A stretch of 64,000 nt of DNA from an uncultured Schlesneria sp. Lineage in GTDB: Bacteria; Planctomycetota; Planctomycetia; Planctomycetales; Planctomycetaceae. Below the pieces are notes generated by a model, which searched no databases, had not been told where the DNA came from, and worked only from the letters and a program-made list of their open reading frames with translations. Location of the stretch: contig CAILLA010000304.1 in assembly GCA_903834925.1 (NCBI GenBank), forward strand, positions 1-64,000. The letters are read 5' to 3'. Below are positions 42,717 to 52,050 of the stretch, in pieces; within the stretch, counting starts at the first letter, position 1, and each line of letters starts with the position of its first letter. Position numbers and translations under genes: made by a program.

Positions 42717-43328
42717 ATGGCCGATCATGCTTCTGAGACAGACCCACAGGCGGAACATGTTTCCGATCGGTCGTTGATCAGGAGACTTCGAACGGGAAGT
42801 CAGGATGCGGCAACGCAGCTTTATCTGAGATATGCCCGGCGGTTGCATGGACTCAGCGCGGCGAAATGTTCACCAGACTTGGCCGCACGGGTGGACTCAG
42901 ACGACATCGTTCAATCTGTGTTTCGCACATTTTTTCGACGAGTAGAAAAAGGAGACTATGACGTTCCAGATGGCGAGGATTTATGGAAGCTGTTCCTGGT
43001 GATTGGGCTGAACAAGATTCAAACGGCAGGTACGTTTCATCGTGCGTCGAAACGAGATGTGCGTGCATCCCAAGGTAGCGACCGACTTGATCAGGATTCT
43101 GAGGCCGTCGGAACGTCCGACGAAACCTCGATGAGTATTTTGCAGATGTCGATCGATGAAGTTCTTGAGGGGCTGTCGCAGACACACAAAGACATTGTTC
43201 ATTTGCGAGTCGAAGGGCATGAGGTTGCCGAAATTGCCGCGCGACTTGGGCGATCGAAGCGGTCCGTTGAACGTATCCTACAAGCCCTACGAAAGCAGAT
43301 GCAGCGATTGATTCACGAGGACGAATGA
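42717..43328 (+). CDS. ECF-type RNA polymerase sigma factor (planctomycete type)
   Basis: About 203 residues with region 2 (AATQLYLRYARRLHGLS, then DSDDIVQSVFRTFFRRV) and region 4 (LSQTHKDIVHLRVEGHEVAEIAARLGRSKRSVERIL), a sigma-70-like helix-turn-helix. It lies 1 nt before a Ser/Thr kinase gene; such sigma-kinase pairs are common in planctomycetes, where the kinase may replace a classical anti-sigma factor. The ATG at 42717 is preferred over a GTG at 42702. The 260 bp upstream contain no other recognisable feature. Confidence 0.9.
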   Translation: MADHASETDPQAEHVSDRSLIRRLRTGSQDAATQLYLRYARRLHGLSAAKCSPDLAARVDSDDIVQSVFRTFFRRVEKGDYDVPDGEDLWKLFLVIGLNKIQTAGTFHRASKRDVRASQGSDRLDQDSEAVGTSDETSMSILQMSIDEVLEGLSQTHKDIVHLRVEGHEVAEIAARLGRSKRSVERILQALRKQMQRLIHEDE

Positions 43329-43329
43329 C

Positions 43330-45894
43330 ATGCTGAGTGAGGTCATCGATCATGGATGGTTGCAGGTTGACGAATTGATCGAGGCATTTGAACGTGCCTG
43401 GGCGAACGATGCGGCTCCAGAGATTATGAATTTTCTTCCGGTGCCTGACCACCCTCAGCGGCGTGAGACGCTGCTCGAATTAATTCGAGTTGATCTTGAA
43501 TTACGTTGGCAACATGGATGTCCGATAACGCTCGACGACTATCGCATCAAGTTTCCCCAGTTACTCAGCAATTCCGAGTCATTCAGCCTGATTGCATTCG
43601 AGGAGTTTCGGGCGCGACGGAATTCGGGAGAGTCGGTCATGCCGGCTGAATACGAATGCCGCTTCGGCATTCGCACCGACAGATGGCCGATGATGTCAGT
43701 CAAGCGTAAACATCCCGAACCTTTTGCGTCGACGAAGTGTGTGGCCGTAAGTCCGCGCCCAAGCGGGCTCAATTCATCTGGCGGCAAGGCATTTCCGGAA
43801 GTCGGCACCGAATTGTTGAGTTTTTTATTGGAAAGTGAACTTGGTCGTGGCGCTTTCAGTCGCGTTTACTTAGCGAAGCAACGCGATCTTGCCAATCGAT
43901 TGGTCGTGCTGAAGATTTCTGCTGAATCGTTTGCCGAAGCGGACAAAATCGCTCAGCTTCAGCATGCAAATATTGTCCCGATTTACTCGGTTCATCGATT
44001 GGGAAACCTATCGGCTGTTTGCATACCCTATTTCGGAGCTGCAACCTTAGCCGATGTCGTCAGCGAGATTCACGGATTAAGTTGTTCTCCTCAATCAGGG
44101 CGCGCTATCGTCGAAACGCTAAAGGCTTGTGCTCGTCGGACACAGCTGAAGGACCGTCGAGTGGCATTGAATCAAGATGCCTTTCAGAAACACGCGTTAC
44201 TTGATGATTCCGATTGGGATCACACGAAGGGTTCGGGCTACGAGGGGCGACTGAAGTCCCTGTCTGACTTGAGCTATGTTGAAGCCGTTCTATGGATCGG
44301 CGCGAAACTGGCTGATGGACTCAGTCACGCTCACGAGAGAGGCATTCTTCATTGTGATTTGAAGCCGGCGAACGTCCTTCTGGCTGACGATGGCGAACCC
44401 ATGATTCTGGACTTCAATTTGTCAGAAGACTTGAAGCAAAGCATCAATGATCGCGAGATGCACGTTGGCGGCACAATTTCGTACATGGCTCCCGAACAGA
44501 TCTACGCGCTTCAACATCGGACTCGAAGCGGCGATGCTCGCAGCGATGTTTACTCGCTGGGAGTGATTTTGTTTGAGCTATTATCCGGCCGATACCCGTT
44601 CCCGATTCGCAAGGGTTCTTCACTCAACGAGACTCTTACGGCGATGCTTCATGATCGCAAGCAATCGCCGCAGAAGGTGCGCTCGATTAATCCCGAGGCG
44701 ACGCCAGCGGTCGAATCTATCATTCAGCGCTGCCTTTGCGCCGATCTATTACATCGTTATCAAAGCGCTGCTGAGCTTCACGAAGATCTTGAACGACACT
44801 TGAAACAACTTCCGCTTCGCTACGCTCGCGAGCCATCCCTGGTTGAGCGAGCCCGCAAATGGACGCGTCGACATTCGCGGTTGACGTCGATTATTGGCGT
44901 CCTGCTGTTGGTATTGATAATTTCGTTTGCCTTTCAGATTCATCAGAAGCGTTTACGCGTACGTGCCGCTGAAGCCGAAATCCGTGACTTGATGCAGGCC
45001 GGCCAACAGGCCCTTGACGATGACAACGCTGAAGTTGCACACGGACGGATTTTATCCGCATGGATGAAAGTCCAAGCGGAACCTTCACTGATCGACGACC
45101 AGCTTTACGTCGCTGGCTGGTTGGAACACAGCCGTAAGGCTGTGGTCCAAAGAAAATGGAGACAGCGCGTCCCGCCTCGTGAATTTGACGATCGGCGAGA
45201 CGAGGCATTGCTTCTCAGCCTGCTCCTTGAACAGCCTGCCGAGCAGCAGCTTTCGATTGCACGGGAAGCAATTCACGCAGCAACCAGTTTTACGATTCCT
45301 GGAGATCCTGGTTGGACGCACGAACGAGAACAACTCATGCTTGTCGAAGTCGACCTTATTGAACTCGAGTCAGGTCCAGAACAAGCACTAAAGCACCTGG
45401 ACGCTACGAGCGAGTTTTCATCACGACTGTTTTATCAGCGGCGGGCTGTGTTGCTTCAGCAATTGGGTCGCAGCAGTGAGTCCGAGCAAGTTTCGCACAA
45501 AGCCAACATGTTTCCGCCGGATGAAGCGGTAGACGAAATCTTGAATGGGATTGCCCGAGCACGTCGTCGAGAGTTTGACGCGGCACTCCAGAACTTTGAA
45601 CATGTTTTGGATCGACAGCCAGATTTGTTTATTGCGAGACTGTTTCAGGCCATCTGCTTTTTGAAACTAAACCGGCCACAGGAAGCCAAAGTGGCGTTAA
45701 CCGCGTGCATCGCTCAGCGGCCGTCCTTTATGTGGAGTCATTTTTTCCGGAGCCAAGTGAGTGCGGCGCTGGGGGACGAAAAAGCTGCTATCGTCGATCT
45801 TCAGCGCGTCCTCGGCATGAAACCATCGGCGCCGCTCGAGCGCGCGGCTCTCGATAAAATGCAATTGGTTCGCTCGCAATTGAAGTTCCCTTAA
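43330..45894 (+). CDS. Membrane Ser/Thr protein kinase with C-terminal TPR-like region
   Basis: Residues 1-150 are a planctomycete-type N-terminal region. The kinase domain (about 168-495) has the Gly loop ELGRGAFSRVYLAK, Lys195 in VVLKIS, the catalytic loop HCDLKPANVLL (D343) and APEQ activation-end motif. HRD is HCD and DFG is DFN (361-363); both are unusual. A long insertion (about 245-315) precedes the catalytic loop. One membrane helix lies near 515-535, and helical TPR-like repeats fill about 540-850. The start ATG is 1 nt after the sigma factor stop, with GAGGACGA as ribosome binding site. It probably regulates the sigma factor. Confidence 0.9.
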   Translation: MLSEVIDHGWLQVDELIEAFERAWANDAAPEIMNFLPVPDHPQRRETLLELIRVDLELRWQHGCPITLDDYRIKFPQLLSNSESFSLIAFEEFRARRNSGESVMPAEYECRFGIRTDRWPMMSVKRKHPEPFASTKCVAVSPRPSGLNSSGGKAFPEVGTELLSFLLESELGRGAFSRVYLAKQRDLANRLVVLKISAESFAEADKIAQLQHANIVPIYSVHRLGNLSAVCIPYFGAATLADVVSEIHGLSCSPQSGRAIVETLKACARRTQLKDRRVALNQDAFQKHALLDDSDWDHTKGSGYEGRLKSLSDLSYVEAVLWIGAKLADGLSHAHERGILHCDLKPANVLLADDGEPMILDFNLSEDLKQSINDREMHVGGTISYMAPEQIYALQHRTRSGDARSDVYSLGVILFELLSGRYPFPIRKGSSLNETLTAMLHDRKQSPQKVRSINPEATPAVESIIQRCLCADLLHRYQSAAELHEDLERHLKQLPLRYAREPSLVERARKWTRRHSRLTSIIGVLLLVLIISFAFQIHQKRLRVRAAEAEIRDLMQAGQQALDDDNAEVAHGRILSAWMKVQAEPSLIDDQLYVAGWLEHSRKAVVQRKWRQRVPPREFDDRRDEALLLSLLLEQPAEQQLSIAREAIHAATSFTIPGDPGWTHEREQLMLVEVDLIELESGPEQALKHLDATSEFSSRLFYQRRAVLLQQLGRSSESEQVSHKANMFPPDEAVDEILNGIARARRREFDAALQNFEHVLDRQPDLFIARLFQAICFLKLNRPQEAKVALTACIAQRPSFMWSHFFRSQVSAALGDEKAAIVDLQRVLGMKPSAPLERAALDKMQLVRSQLKFP
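43653..43673. repeat. Perfect 21-nt hairpin within the kinase gene
   Basis: CGAATGCCG and CGGCATTCG arms around CTT. The core ATGCCG/CGGCAT is shared with the terminator at 38435, and the 9+3+9 layout recurs at 57237. It may be a small mobile palindrome, or chance. Confidence 0.35.
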
Positions 45895-45944
45895 GGCAAG
45901 CTGTGTTCGAAACGGTTATGAACCTCTCAGCGAAATGATGCGAA

Positions 45945-46886
45945 ATGATCAACTCGAGCTCTTTCCGTCGGAACTCAAAAAACGCTGTTGTGACAGTGGA
46001 AATGCTATGCGTACCACGCGCTGGATTCACGTTGATTGAGGTTCTTGTCGTGATTGCGATTGTAGGGGCCCTGTTGGCGATCCTACTTCCCGCCGTGCAG
46101 CACTCTCGCGAGGCGTCTCGGAAAATTCAGTGCAAGAATAACATGCGAAATGTCGGGCTCGCATGTCTGACCTTTCATGAAAGCTACAGCTATTTTCCAA
46201 GAAATACGATTCGTCCCCGCGGGGTCACTCAAATCAATGGGCAGCCCCCCGGCAACCTTTGGGAATGGAAAAGCGGCACATTTGAATCGTGGTACCGTCA
46301 GATCATGCCTTTCATCGCACATCGAAATGTGATTGCACAAGATGCGGTTCTGGTGATGGGCTGTCCTTCCGATCCGCGCGGCCCAGGTTACAAGATCCCG
46401 ACATACGGCTTTGCCTGGTATGTTGGCGTATATTCCAATGAAACTTCGGAAAACAACGGGATTATTGTGGATGACTCCGATTTGAACGAACCGATCACCA
46501 TCCCAATTTCGTCCGTACGGGATGGGGCAAGTAATACCCTCATGCTTGCTGAGCGACCTCCACCGGCCAATGGACACTGGGGATGGTGGGACTCCAAATG
46601 TTGCACACAAGACACCATCTCACCGATTGTCGGCGGCAATGATAGTTACGGCTACGGGATTTTTGGGGAATGTCCAGAGCCGGCGTATTATCGACCTGGC
46701 AACGTACAGGATAATTGTGCCTTCAATTCACTATCGTCGTTCCACTCCGGGGGAGGCAATTTCTGTATGGCGGATGGAAGCGTACGAACAATTGCCTATG
46801 ACGTTGCCAATGTGATGTGTGGCAAAACGACGCTGCTGGAAGCGCTCACCTCTCGAAACGGTGCGGAAGTGATTTCCGACTTTTAG
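45945..46886 (+). CDS. DUF1559 pseudopilin-like protein
   Basis: Planctomycete DUF1559 protein with an N-terminal prepilin-type signal: basic leader, cleavage site RAG before FTLIEVLVVIAIVGALLAILLP with Glu at +5. The body contains the family hallmarks ASRKIQCKNNMRNVGLACLTFHES and, near the C-terminus, FHSGGGNFCMADGSVRTIA. These proteins are numerous in planctomycetes; processing by a prepilin peptidase and assembly into type II secretion- or pilus-like fibres is assumed. The ATG at 45945 has no clear ribosome binding site. Confidence 0.9.
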   Translation: MINSSSFRRNSKNAVVTVEMLCVPRAGFTLIEVLVVIAIVGALLAILLPAVQHSREASRKIQCKNNMRNVGLACLTFHESYSYFPRNTIRPRGVTQINGQPPGNLWEWKSGTFESWYRQIMPFIAHRNVIAQDAVLVMGCPSDPRGPGYKIPTYGFAWYVGVYSNETSENNGIIVDDSDLNEPITIPISSVRDGASNTLMLAERPPPANGHWGWWDSKCCTQDTISPIVGGNDSYGYGIFGECPEPAYYRPGNVQDNCAFNSLSSFHSGGGNFCMADGSVRTIAYDVANVMCGKTTLLEALTSRNGAEVISDF

Positions 46887-47127
46887 GCCCTCGAGTCTGA
46901 CACTCCCGTGCGTCGACTTCAATTAGTACTCGCAGTGGTTTGCGCGAGAATCAATATTGCGAACTACTTCGGTTGTTTTTCTTTGATTTCGCCGATTTCC
47001 TGGCGGTTCCTTGCGACGAATTCGACTCTTCATTGTGACGTTCGAATTCGAACTGCGTCAGCTCGAGTGAGCGAATTTACTCGTCTGTTTCTGTTTTCCG
47101 CACACCGCTATGAGAAAGAGTGAATTC

Positions 47128-48237
47128 ATGCACCAGAAAATATGGACAGTACTGCTCGGAGCTTGCGCGGCCATCGCGTCCGTTCCCGAAGTCGTTGTCG
47201 GCGGTACAGTGTTTGAACAGACAAACCTGATAACGAGCGCAACAGACCCCGATCTGATCAACCCATGGGGCGTGTCGTTCACTCCAACAAGTCCTTTCTG
47301 GGTCTCGGACAATGGAACCGGAAAGTCCACGTTATATAACTCGGTCGGCGCGAAGCAGGGGCTTGTCGTCTCCATGCCCACTGGAAGCTCGCCGATCACC
47401 GGGCAGGTCTTCAATTCATCAGCAAACTTTAACAGCGACAGGTTCATCTTCGCCAGCGAAAATGGCACAATCGCCGGATGGCGCAACTCGTTGGGAACAC
47501 AAGCAGAGCAATTGTTTTCCGTGACCGACGCGGTCTACAAAGGTCTCGCAATCTCAAACTCGAAAGGCAATCTTTTTGCCGCCAATTTCCACTCTGGAGC
47601 GATTGACGTTTTCGATTCCACGCACACCGCACCTGTTGGATCATTCTCCGATCCCAATACCCCCGCAGGGTATGCGCCGTTCAATATCCAGAACATTGGT
47701 GGGACGATTTATGTAACATTTGCATTGCAAGATGGAGCGAAGCATGACGATGTTTCCGGAGCGGGGCACGGCTTCGTCGACGTTTTCAACCCGAACACGG
47801 ATACCTTTACCCGCTTGGTAACCGGAACCGACGCCGGGGGGGCGGTTTCGGCGCTCGACTCTCCGTGGGGCATGGCCATTGCACCGAGTTCGTTCGGGAC
47901 CTTTGCCGGCGACCTGCTTGTTGGGAACTTCGGTGATGGCACGATCAATGCCTTTGACCCTGTGACGGGTGCGTTTCTCGGGACGCTCACCGATGTGAAT
48001 GGCAATCCAATCGTCAATCCGGGGCTGTGGGGACTGACGTTTGGTAATGGGGGAAGTGGCGGCCTGACGACATCACTTTACATCACCGCCGGTGGCGCGG
48101 GTGAGGACACCGGCGTGTTGGCCCAACTCACGGCCGTGCCAGAACCCTCGACTCTCATGATGTCATTGATCTTCCTGGGGATGTTCAGCACGTTTGCGAC
48201 GTATGTACGACCGTTACAGAAAGCAACGTCAGCCTGA
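47128..48237 (+). CDS. TIGR03118-like beta-propeller protein with PEP-CTERM sorting signal
   Basis: A signal peptide is followed by a six-bladed-propeller-like region starting FEQTNLITSATDPDLINPWG, with repeated WGMAIAPSSFGTFAG and NPGLWGLTFGNG segments, which matches the TIGR03118 family. The C-terminus has the PEP-CTERM signal VPEPSTLMM, a membrane helix and a basic end, so it is probably processed by an exosortase-type system and placed on the surface. The ATG at 47128 is preferred because AAAGAGTGA precedes it; another ATG lies 18 nt upstream. Function is unknown. Confidence 0.8.
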   Translation: MHQKIWTVLLGACAAIASVPEVVVGGTVFEQTNLITSATDPDLINPWGVSFTPTSPFWVSDNGTGKSTLYNSVGAKQGLVVSMPTGSSPITGQVFNSSANFNSDRFIFASENGTIAGWRNSLGTQAEQLFSVTDAVYKGLAISNSKGNLFAANFHSGAIDVFDSTHTAPVGSFSDPNTPAGYAPFNIQNIGGTIYVTFALQDGAKHDDVSGAGHGFVDVFNPNTDTFTRLVTGTDAGGAVSALDSPWGMAIAPSSFGTFAGDLLVGNFGDGTINAFDPVTGAFLGTLTDVNGNPIVNPGLWGLTFGNGGSGGLTTSLYITAGGAGEDTGVLAQLTAVPEPSTLMMSLIFLGMFSTFATYVRPLQKATSA

Positions 48238-48379
48238 AGTTCGACAGCAGGTAAAAAGCCTTCTGATTTTACCCGACTAAATGAAGATGTAACGAACACG
48301 TAATAAGGGCAACAACAAGCATACCCCTTTTGGCGTCCGATTTGTCGACTCTTCAATTTCAATGACCGAAAAGTGAACG

Positions 48380-49102
48380 ATGAAAGCGCCTTGGTATCTT
48401 GATGTTCGCATCAGGCAACTTCGACCCGAGTTAATCGATCAGCCAGGGTTGGACGTCAAAACACACAGAACCGCCTTATGTGCTATCGCAGGAATTCATT
48501 CGCTTGCATTCACTCACCGTTTTTATTGGAAAGCGATTCGTCCTTTCGCGGAACGTCCGGCGTCACGTCCTGTGCGAGTCTTGGATGTCGCCTGTGGAAG
48601 CGGTGATGTCGCAGTGAAATTGGCAAAGACTGCGCAGCGTGCAGGGTGGCCAATCATCGTTGATGGATGTGATCTCAGCTCAATCGCGGTTTCACTGGCG
48701 CAGGAACGGGCGGAGCTGGCTCAAGTCCCATCTCGATTTTTTTCGTTCGATGCCTTGAATGGCGTTTGGCCAGATGACTATGACGTGATCATAACATCGT
48801 TATTTATGCACCATCTCAGGAATGACGAGGCTGTTCACGTATTGCGACAGATGGCCAATTCCGCTCGGCGAATGGTTCTCGTCAATGATTTAATTCGTAG
48901 CCCCTTTGGATACCTGCTGGCACGTTTTGGCACACCTCTGTTAACAAGATCGCCCCTAGTGCATTACGACGCACCGACCTCTGTTGCTCGTGCATTCACT
49001 CCCATCGAGTTAATCGGGCTTGCTCACCGCGCTGGAATGCTCGGTGCGACTGTCTCCCGTTGTTGGATGTCCCGAATGCAGCTCCAGTGGAGTAGGACTT
49101 GA
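48380..49102 (+). CDS. Class I SAM-dependent methyltransferase
   Basis: A 240-residue methyltransferase with motif I VLDVACGSGDVAVKLA (about residues 68-83), motif II VDGCDLS and motif III-like DVIITSLFMHHLRND. The C-terminal region LLTRSPLVHYDAPTSVARAF and LAHRAGM is typical of small-molecule methyltransferases related to quinone or polyketide methylases. In other planctomycetes similar genes lie by a type III polyketide synthase and an oxidoreductase, but neither is present here. The substrate is unknown. Confidence 0.8.
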   Translation: MKAPWYLDVRIRQLRPELIDQPGLDVKTHRTALCAIAGIHSLAFTHRFYWKAIRPFAERPASRPVRVLDVACGSGDVAVKLAKTAQRAGWPIIVDGCDLSSIAVSLAQERAELAQVPSRFFSFDALNGVWPDDYDVIITSLFMHHLRNDEAVHVLRQMANSARRMVLVNDLIRSPFGYLLARFGTPLLTRSPLVHYDAPTSVARAFTPIELIGLAHRAGMLGATVSRCWMSRMQLQWSRT

Positions 49103-49268
49103 GGCTCGCTCGATACCCTGGTCCTTAATTCGTTCATTCAGTGGGTTGCGTGTAAAAAGAGTTTGAAGCTTTCTGGAGCTTAAATCGTGCAGGAACAGTT
49201 GGGGGGGAGCGTCTGTTGACTGCAATCAATTGGTCTTTGATCTGGACTTTTGAAGAAGTCGTTCTGCG

Positions 49269-51548
49269 TTATTGTTTTGGTGTTATGAATTCGACAAGGC
49301 CCGCATCAATGAATTGGCCGCCACCTGTCTGCCGACAGTGGATTGCCAGGACGTTTTTCCCGATTCGCAACGATTGTGCTGCGATCTGGCTGACTGGTAC
49401 CTCTTGATACCCGGTTGTCCAACCGTTGAGTCTTGCCGCTTCAATCCCATTGATATAGATGACAGCGTCTTCGTCGTGGTGGATACGTAACGCCATCGCG
49501 TGGTGCGACTCTGGAATATGCGATACCTCAAACTTTCTTCGTATCCAGATATTCTGTGAATCCCAATCCGTTCGAATGATGCCTCCTGGGGTCCCCATTG
49601 TTCCAAATCCAGACGGTCCCGTTTTCCATGACGAATCATCAAATTCCTTTGATTGCCATTCGGATGGAGGTGGTTCAGTTCGATATTGCCAAAGGACAGG
49701 AGCGGATTCGGCCGTCTCTGCAATAATACGAACCTTGCGAGGTGACAAATCCACCTTTTCAAAGTCGATATGAAAGATCGTTCCAGAATCGTAGCCAACG
49801 AGATACAACTCGCCGTCGATTCCTTCGGCGAATGAAACAATCCGCGAGGGAGCGCGACCAATCTCAACGATTTCCTGGAATTGTCGGTCCTTCTGTTTCA
49901 ACGCCCAGATTCGACGTGATTCAAAGTCACCGAAGATGTACGAACCGCGAAGATGCGGGGCGCGTTGTCCCCGGTACACGTACCCCCCTGTCACGGACAC
50001 ACCGAACCGACGAGGATAGGCAAATACAGGCGAGACGTACTTGCCATCCGCTGACCGGAATTGGCGAGAATGGTCTGCAAAACCTTCCATCACGTTCCAA
50101 CCGTGGTTCTCACCAGACCGAACGATCGCGACTTCTTCAAAGCGGTTTTGGCCGACATCGCCGACCCACAAATCACCGGTAAGTGAATCAAAGCTGAAAC
50201 GCCAAGGCTCCCTAAAGCCGTAGGCCCAGATTTCAGGAAGTGCTTTTAAGTTTCCAAGAAATGGATTGTCACGTGGAATTGCATATGCCAGTCCTTTGTC
50301 AACGCGATCAACATCGATTCTCAGGATTTTTCCCAGCATTGTTTGGAGATCTTGACCGTGTCCCTGTGGATCTTCCTGCGGTCCAGAATCACCCATACCA
50401 ACATACAAGAACCCATCAGGACCGAATGTCAGGCATCCACCGTTATGATCCTGAGTCGTTCCGACAATTTTCAGGATCTGTCTCGGTGGGTTGACGGCCG
50501 ATTCTGCTGAGTTTTCCGCTTTCCATTCACGTTCTTCAACAATCGTAGTAATCCTGCCAGTCTCGTTGATCTGGTACTTGAGAAAATACCTTCGGTTGTC
50601 GGCAAACTTCGGATGAAATGCCATACCCAGTAAACCTGTCGCGCCGCCTCCTCGAATGGTCTTCGACAAGTCGAGGAACAAGTGCTGTTGAGCATTTTCC
50701 GCGTCCTTATTGACTGTCCAGATTTTTCCGAAATGTTCGAGAATGACAAATCTTCTTGGTTCACCGGGGATTTGCCCAAACCAAACGGGTTTGTCGAGTT
50801 TGACAGAATTTGGCAGGAACGGAATAAGGGAGACTGGGGTGACACACCTCACAATTTCTTCAATGACTTCGTTTGAACCCGAAGTTGAACTTTTCGACTG
50901 CTTTTGCGATTCAAGGAACGCGATCAAGTCCGTGAACTCCTGAGTGCTGATTTGAGCTTCAAGGCCCTCCGGCATCAGGGATACTTCCGACGTGGATTGT
51001 TCATCGATGTCATCGTTTCGAATTTGGATGGTCTGATTATCTTTGTTTTTCAATTCAAGACTGGAATTGGTCACTCTCTGCAAAATCCCGTGGTGGACAA
51101 ACCCCGATGTCGTCGCAACGATCGTCACCCCGTAACCGACAGCAATCCCCTTCGACGGTTCAAGAACGGAAGCAATCAAATCGCGTCTTTCATATTTGTC
51201 TCCAATTGTCTTGAGATCCGGTCCAACTGACTTGCGTGTCGCGTCTATTGTATGGCACTTCTGACACGCGACCTTCTTTTCGTTTTGAAATACCTCCTTC
51301 CCTCTTGCGACGTCACCTTCGTGAGTTTCGGCAAATATCCGGTACGCAGATCGCCGTGCTGCGGAATCGGAATTTATAGTCGCTCCAGCAGTGATCTCTG
51401 CACAGGTCACCTCGAGTCTGGAACTTAATGTAAGGACGAGTATTGCGATCAAGGCAACGAGGTATCGGCAATTGGGCGGTTTTACGAAGCATCGAAAAGA
51501 CGAACCAAATTGATTCCTAAGTTCGAAAAGCGTTTCACGGACGTACAT
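49269..51548 (-). CDS. PVC-type secreted cytochrome c / sugar-dehydrogenase-like protein
   Basis: After an N-terminal hydrophobic anchor (YLVALIAILVLTLSS) comes a c-type cytochrome domain with one heme site ACQKCH and the following SVGPDLKTIG; a Met in LMPEGLEAQ may be the distal ligand. A six-bladed propeller resembling PQQ/soluble glucose dehydrogenase follows, with GPDGFLYVGMGDSG and GKILRIDVD. The last about 150 residues look like a galactose-binding-type beta-sandwich (EWQSKEFDDSSWKTGPSGFG). Likely a periplasmic oxidoreductase or carbohydrate-binding protein. The frame opens with a TTG at 51620; the ATG at 51548 is preferred but not proven. Confidence 0.8.
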   Translation of the reverse strand: MYVRETLFELRNQFGSSFRCFVKPPNCRYLVALIAILVLTLSSRLEVTCAEITAGATINSDSAARRSAYRIFAETHEGDVARGKEVFQNEKKVACQKCHTIDATRKSVGPDLKTIGDKYERRDLIASVLEPSKGIAVGYGVTIVATTSGFVHHGILQRVTNSSLELKNKDNQTIQIRNDDIDEQSTSEVSLMPEGLEAQISTQEFTDLIAFLESQKQSKSSTSGSNEVIEEIVRCVTPVSLIPFLPNSVKLDKPVWFGQIPGEPRRFVILEHFGKIWTVNKDAENAQQHLFLDLSKTIRGGGATGLLGMAFHPKFADNRRYFLKYQINETGRITTIVEEREWKAENSAESAVNPPRQILKIVGTTQDHNGGCLTFGPDGFLYVGMGDSGPQEDPQGHGQDLQTMLGKILRIDVDRVDKGLAYAIPRDNPFLGNLKALPEIWAYGFREPWRFSFDSLTGDLWVGDVGQNRFEEVAIVRSGENHGWNVMEGFADHSRQFRSADGKYVSPVFAYPRRFGVSVTGGYVYRGQRAPHLRGSYIFGDFESRRIWALKQKDRQFQEIVEIGRAPSRIVSFAEGIDGELYLVGYDSGTIFHIDFEKVDLSPRKVRIIAETAESAPVLWQYRTEPPPSEWQSKEFDDSSWKTGPSGFGTMGTPGGIIRTDWDSQNIWIRRKFEVSHIPESHHAMALRIHHDEDAVIYINGIEAARLNGWTTGYQEVPVSQIAAQSLRIGKNVLAIHCRQTGGGQFIDAGLVEFITPKQ

Positions 51549-51815
51549 GCCATTGGACCTTAGAGGAATTGATCTGCTCCTTGAAAGGGAGCAAAAACCG
51601 ATGTTCGAATCGTCAATCAATCAAACCAGAACAAGCGTAACGCGGGAAATCCCCAAATTGTTGACATTGGAAATCTATTGATTCACCAATTGCTTGTCGA
51701 ACCAAAACGCCATTGATCGGATGTGTCTTTGTTTTCTGGCGAATGCGTTGTTGGTCGTCGCTATCGGAGGTTGCCGCTGTGCTTTTCTGTCAGAAAGGAG
51801 TACCCTCAAGCGAGT

Positions 51816-51922
51816 CGGAAGACAAACGAACGGTCGCCATCATTTGACGGGGCCGGTCAGGCAGAAAAAGTAAGCCGACTACCTGGAGCTTTTCAAAAGA
51901 AATTCCAGGTGGTCGGCTTTTT
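51816..51922 (+). promoter_or_regulatory. Attenuator-like leader RNA element, copy 4
   Basis: Begins CGGAAGACAAACGAACGG and ends with a 16-bp terminator stem (AAGCCGAC, T-G pair, ACCTGGA) and T5. Upstream GTCAGGC can pair with GCCGAC of the terminator 5' arm, with one bulged A. The neighbouring upstream gene is divergent, so this is a 5' leader. It lies about 130 nt before the P-type ATPase gene at 52051. Confidence 0.75.
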
Positions 51923-52050
51923 GCATTGAATACAGTGATTCCGTACGTGAATTATCCATGATTGTTGAGCCGGCGATGTGGGTTGTTGTGAATAACTGTC
52001 GATCGATTAATTCGGTGACATGTGGCAAATGATTTCGGGGTGTGATTCGA

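Noticed and set aside
51723-51929. 68-residue plus-strand frame upstream of the third ATPase
   Set aside because: It overlaps the leader RNA element and ends in its T-run; composition is not protein-like.
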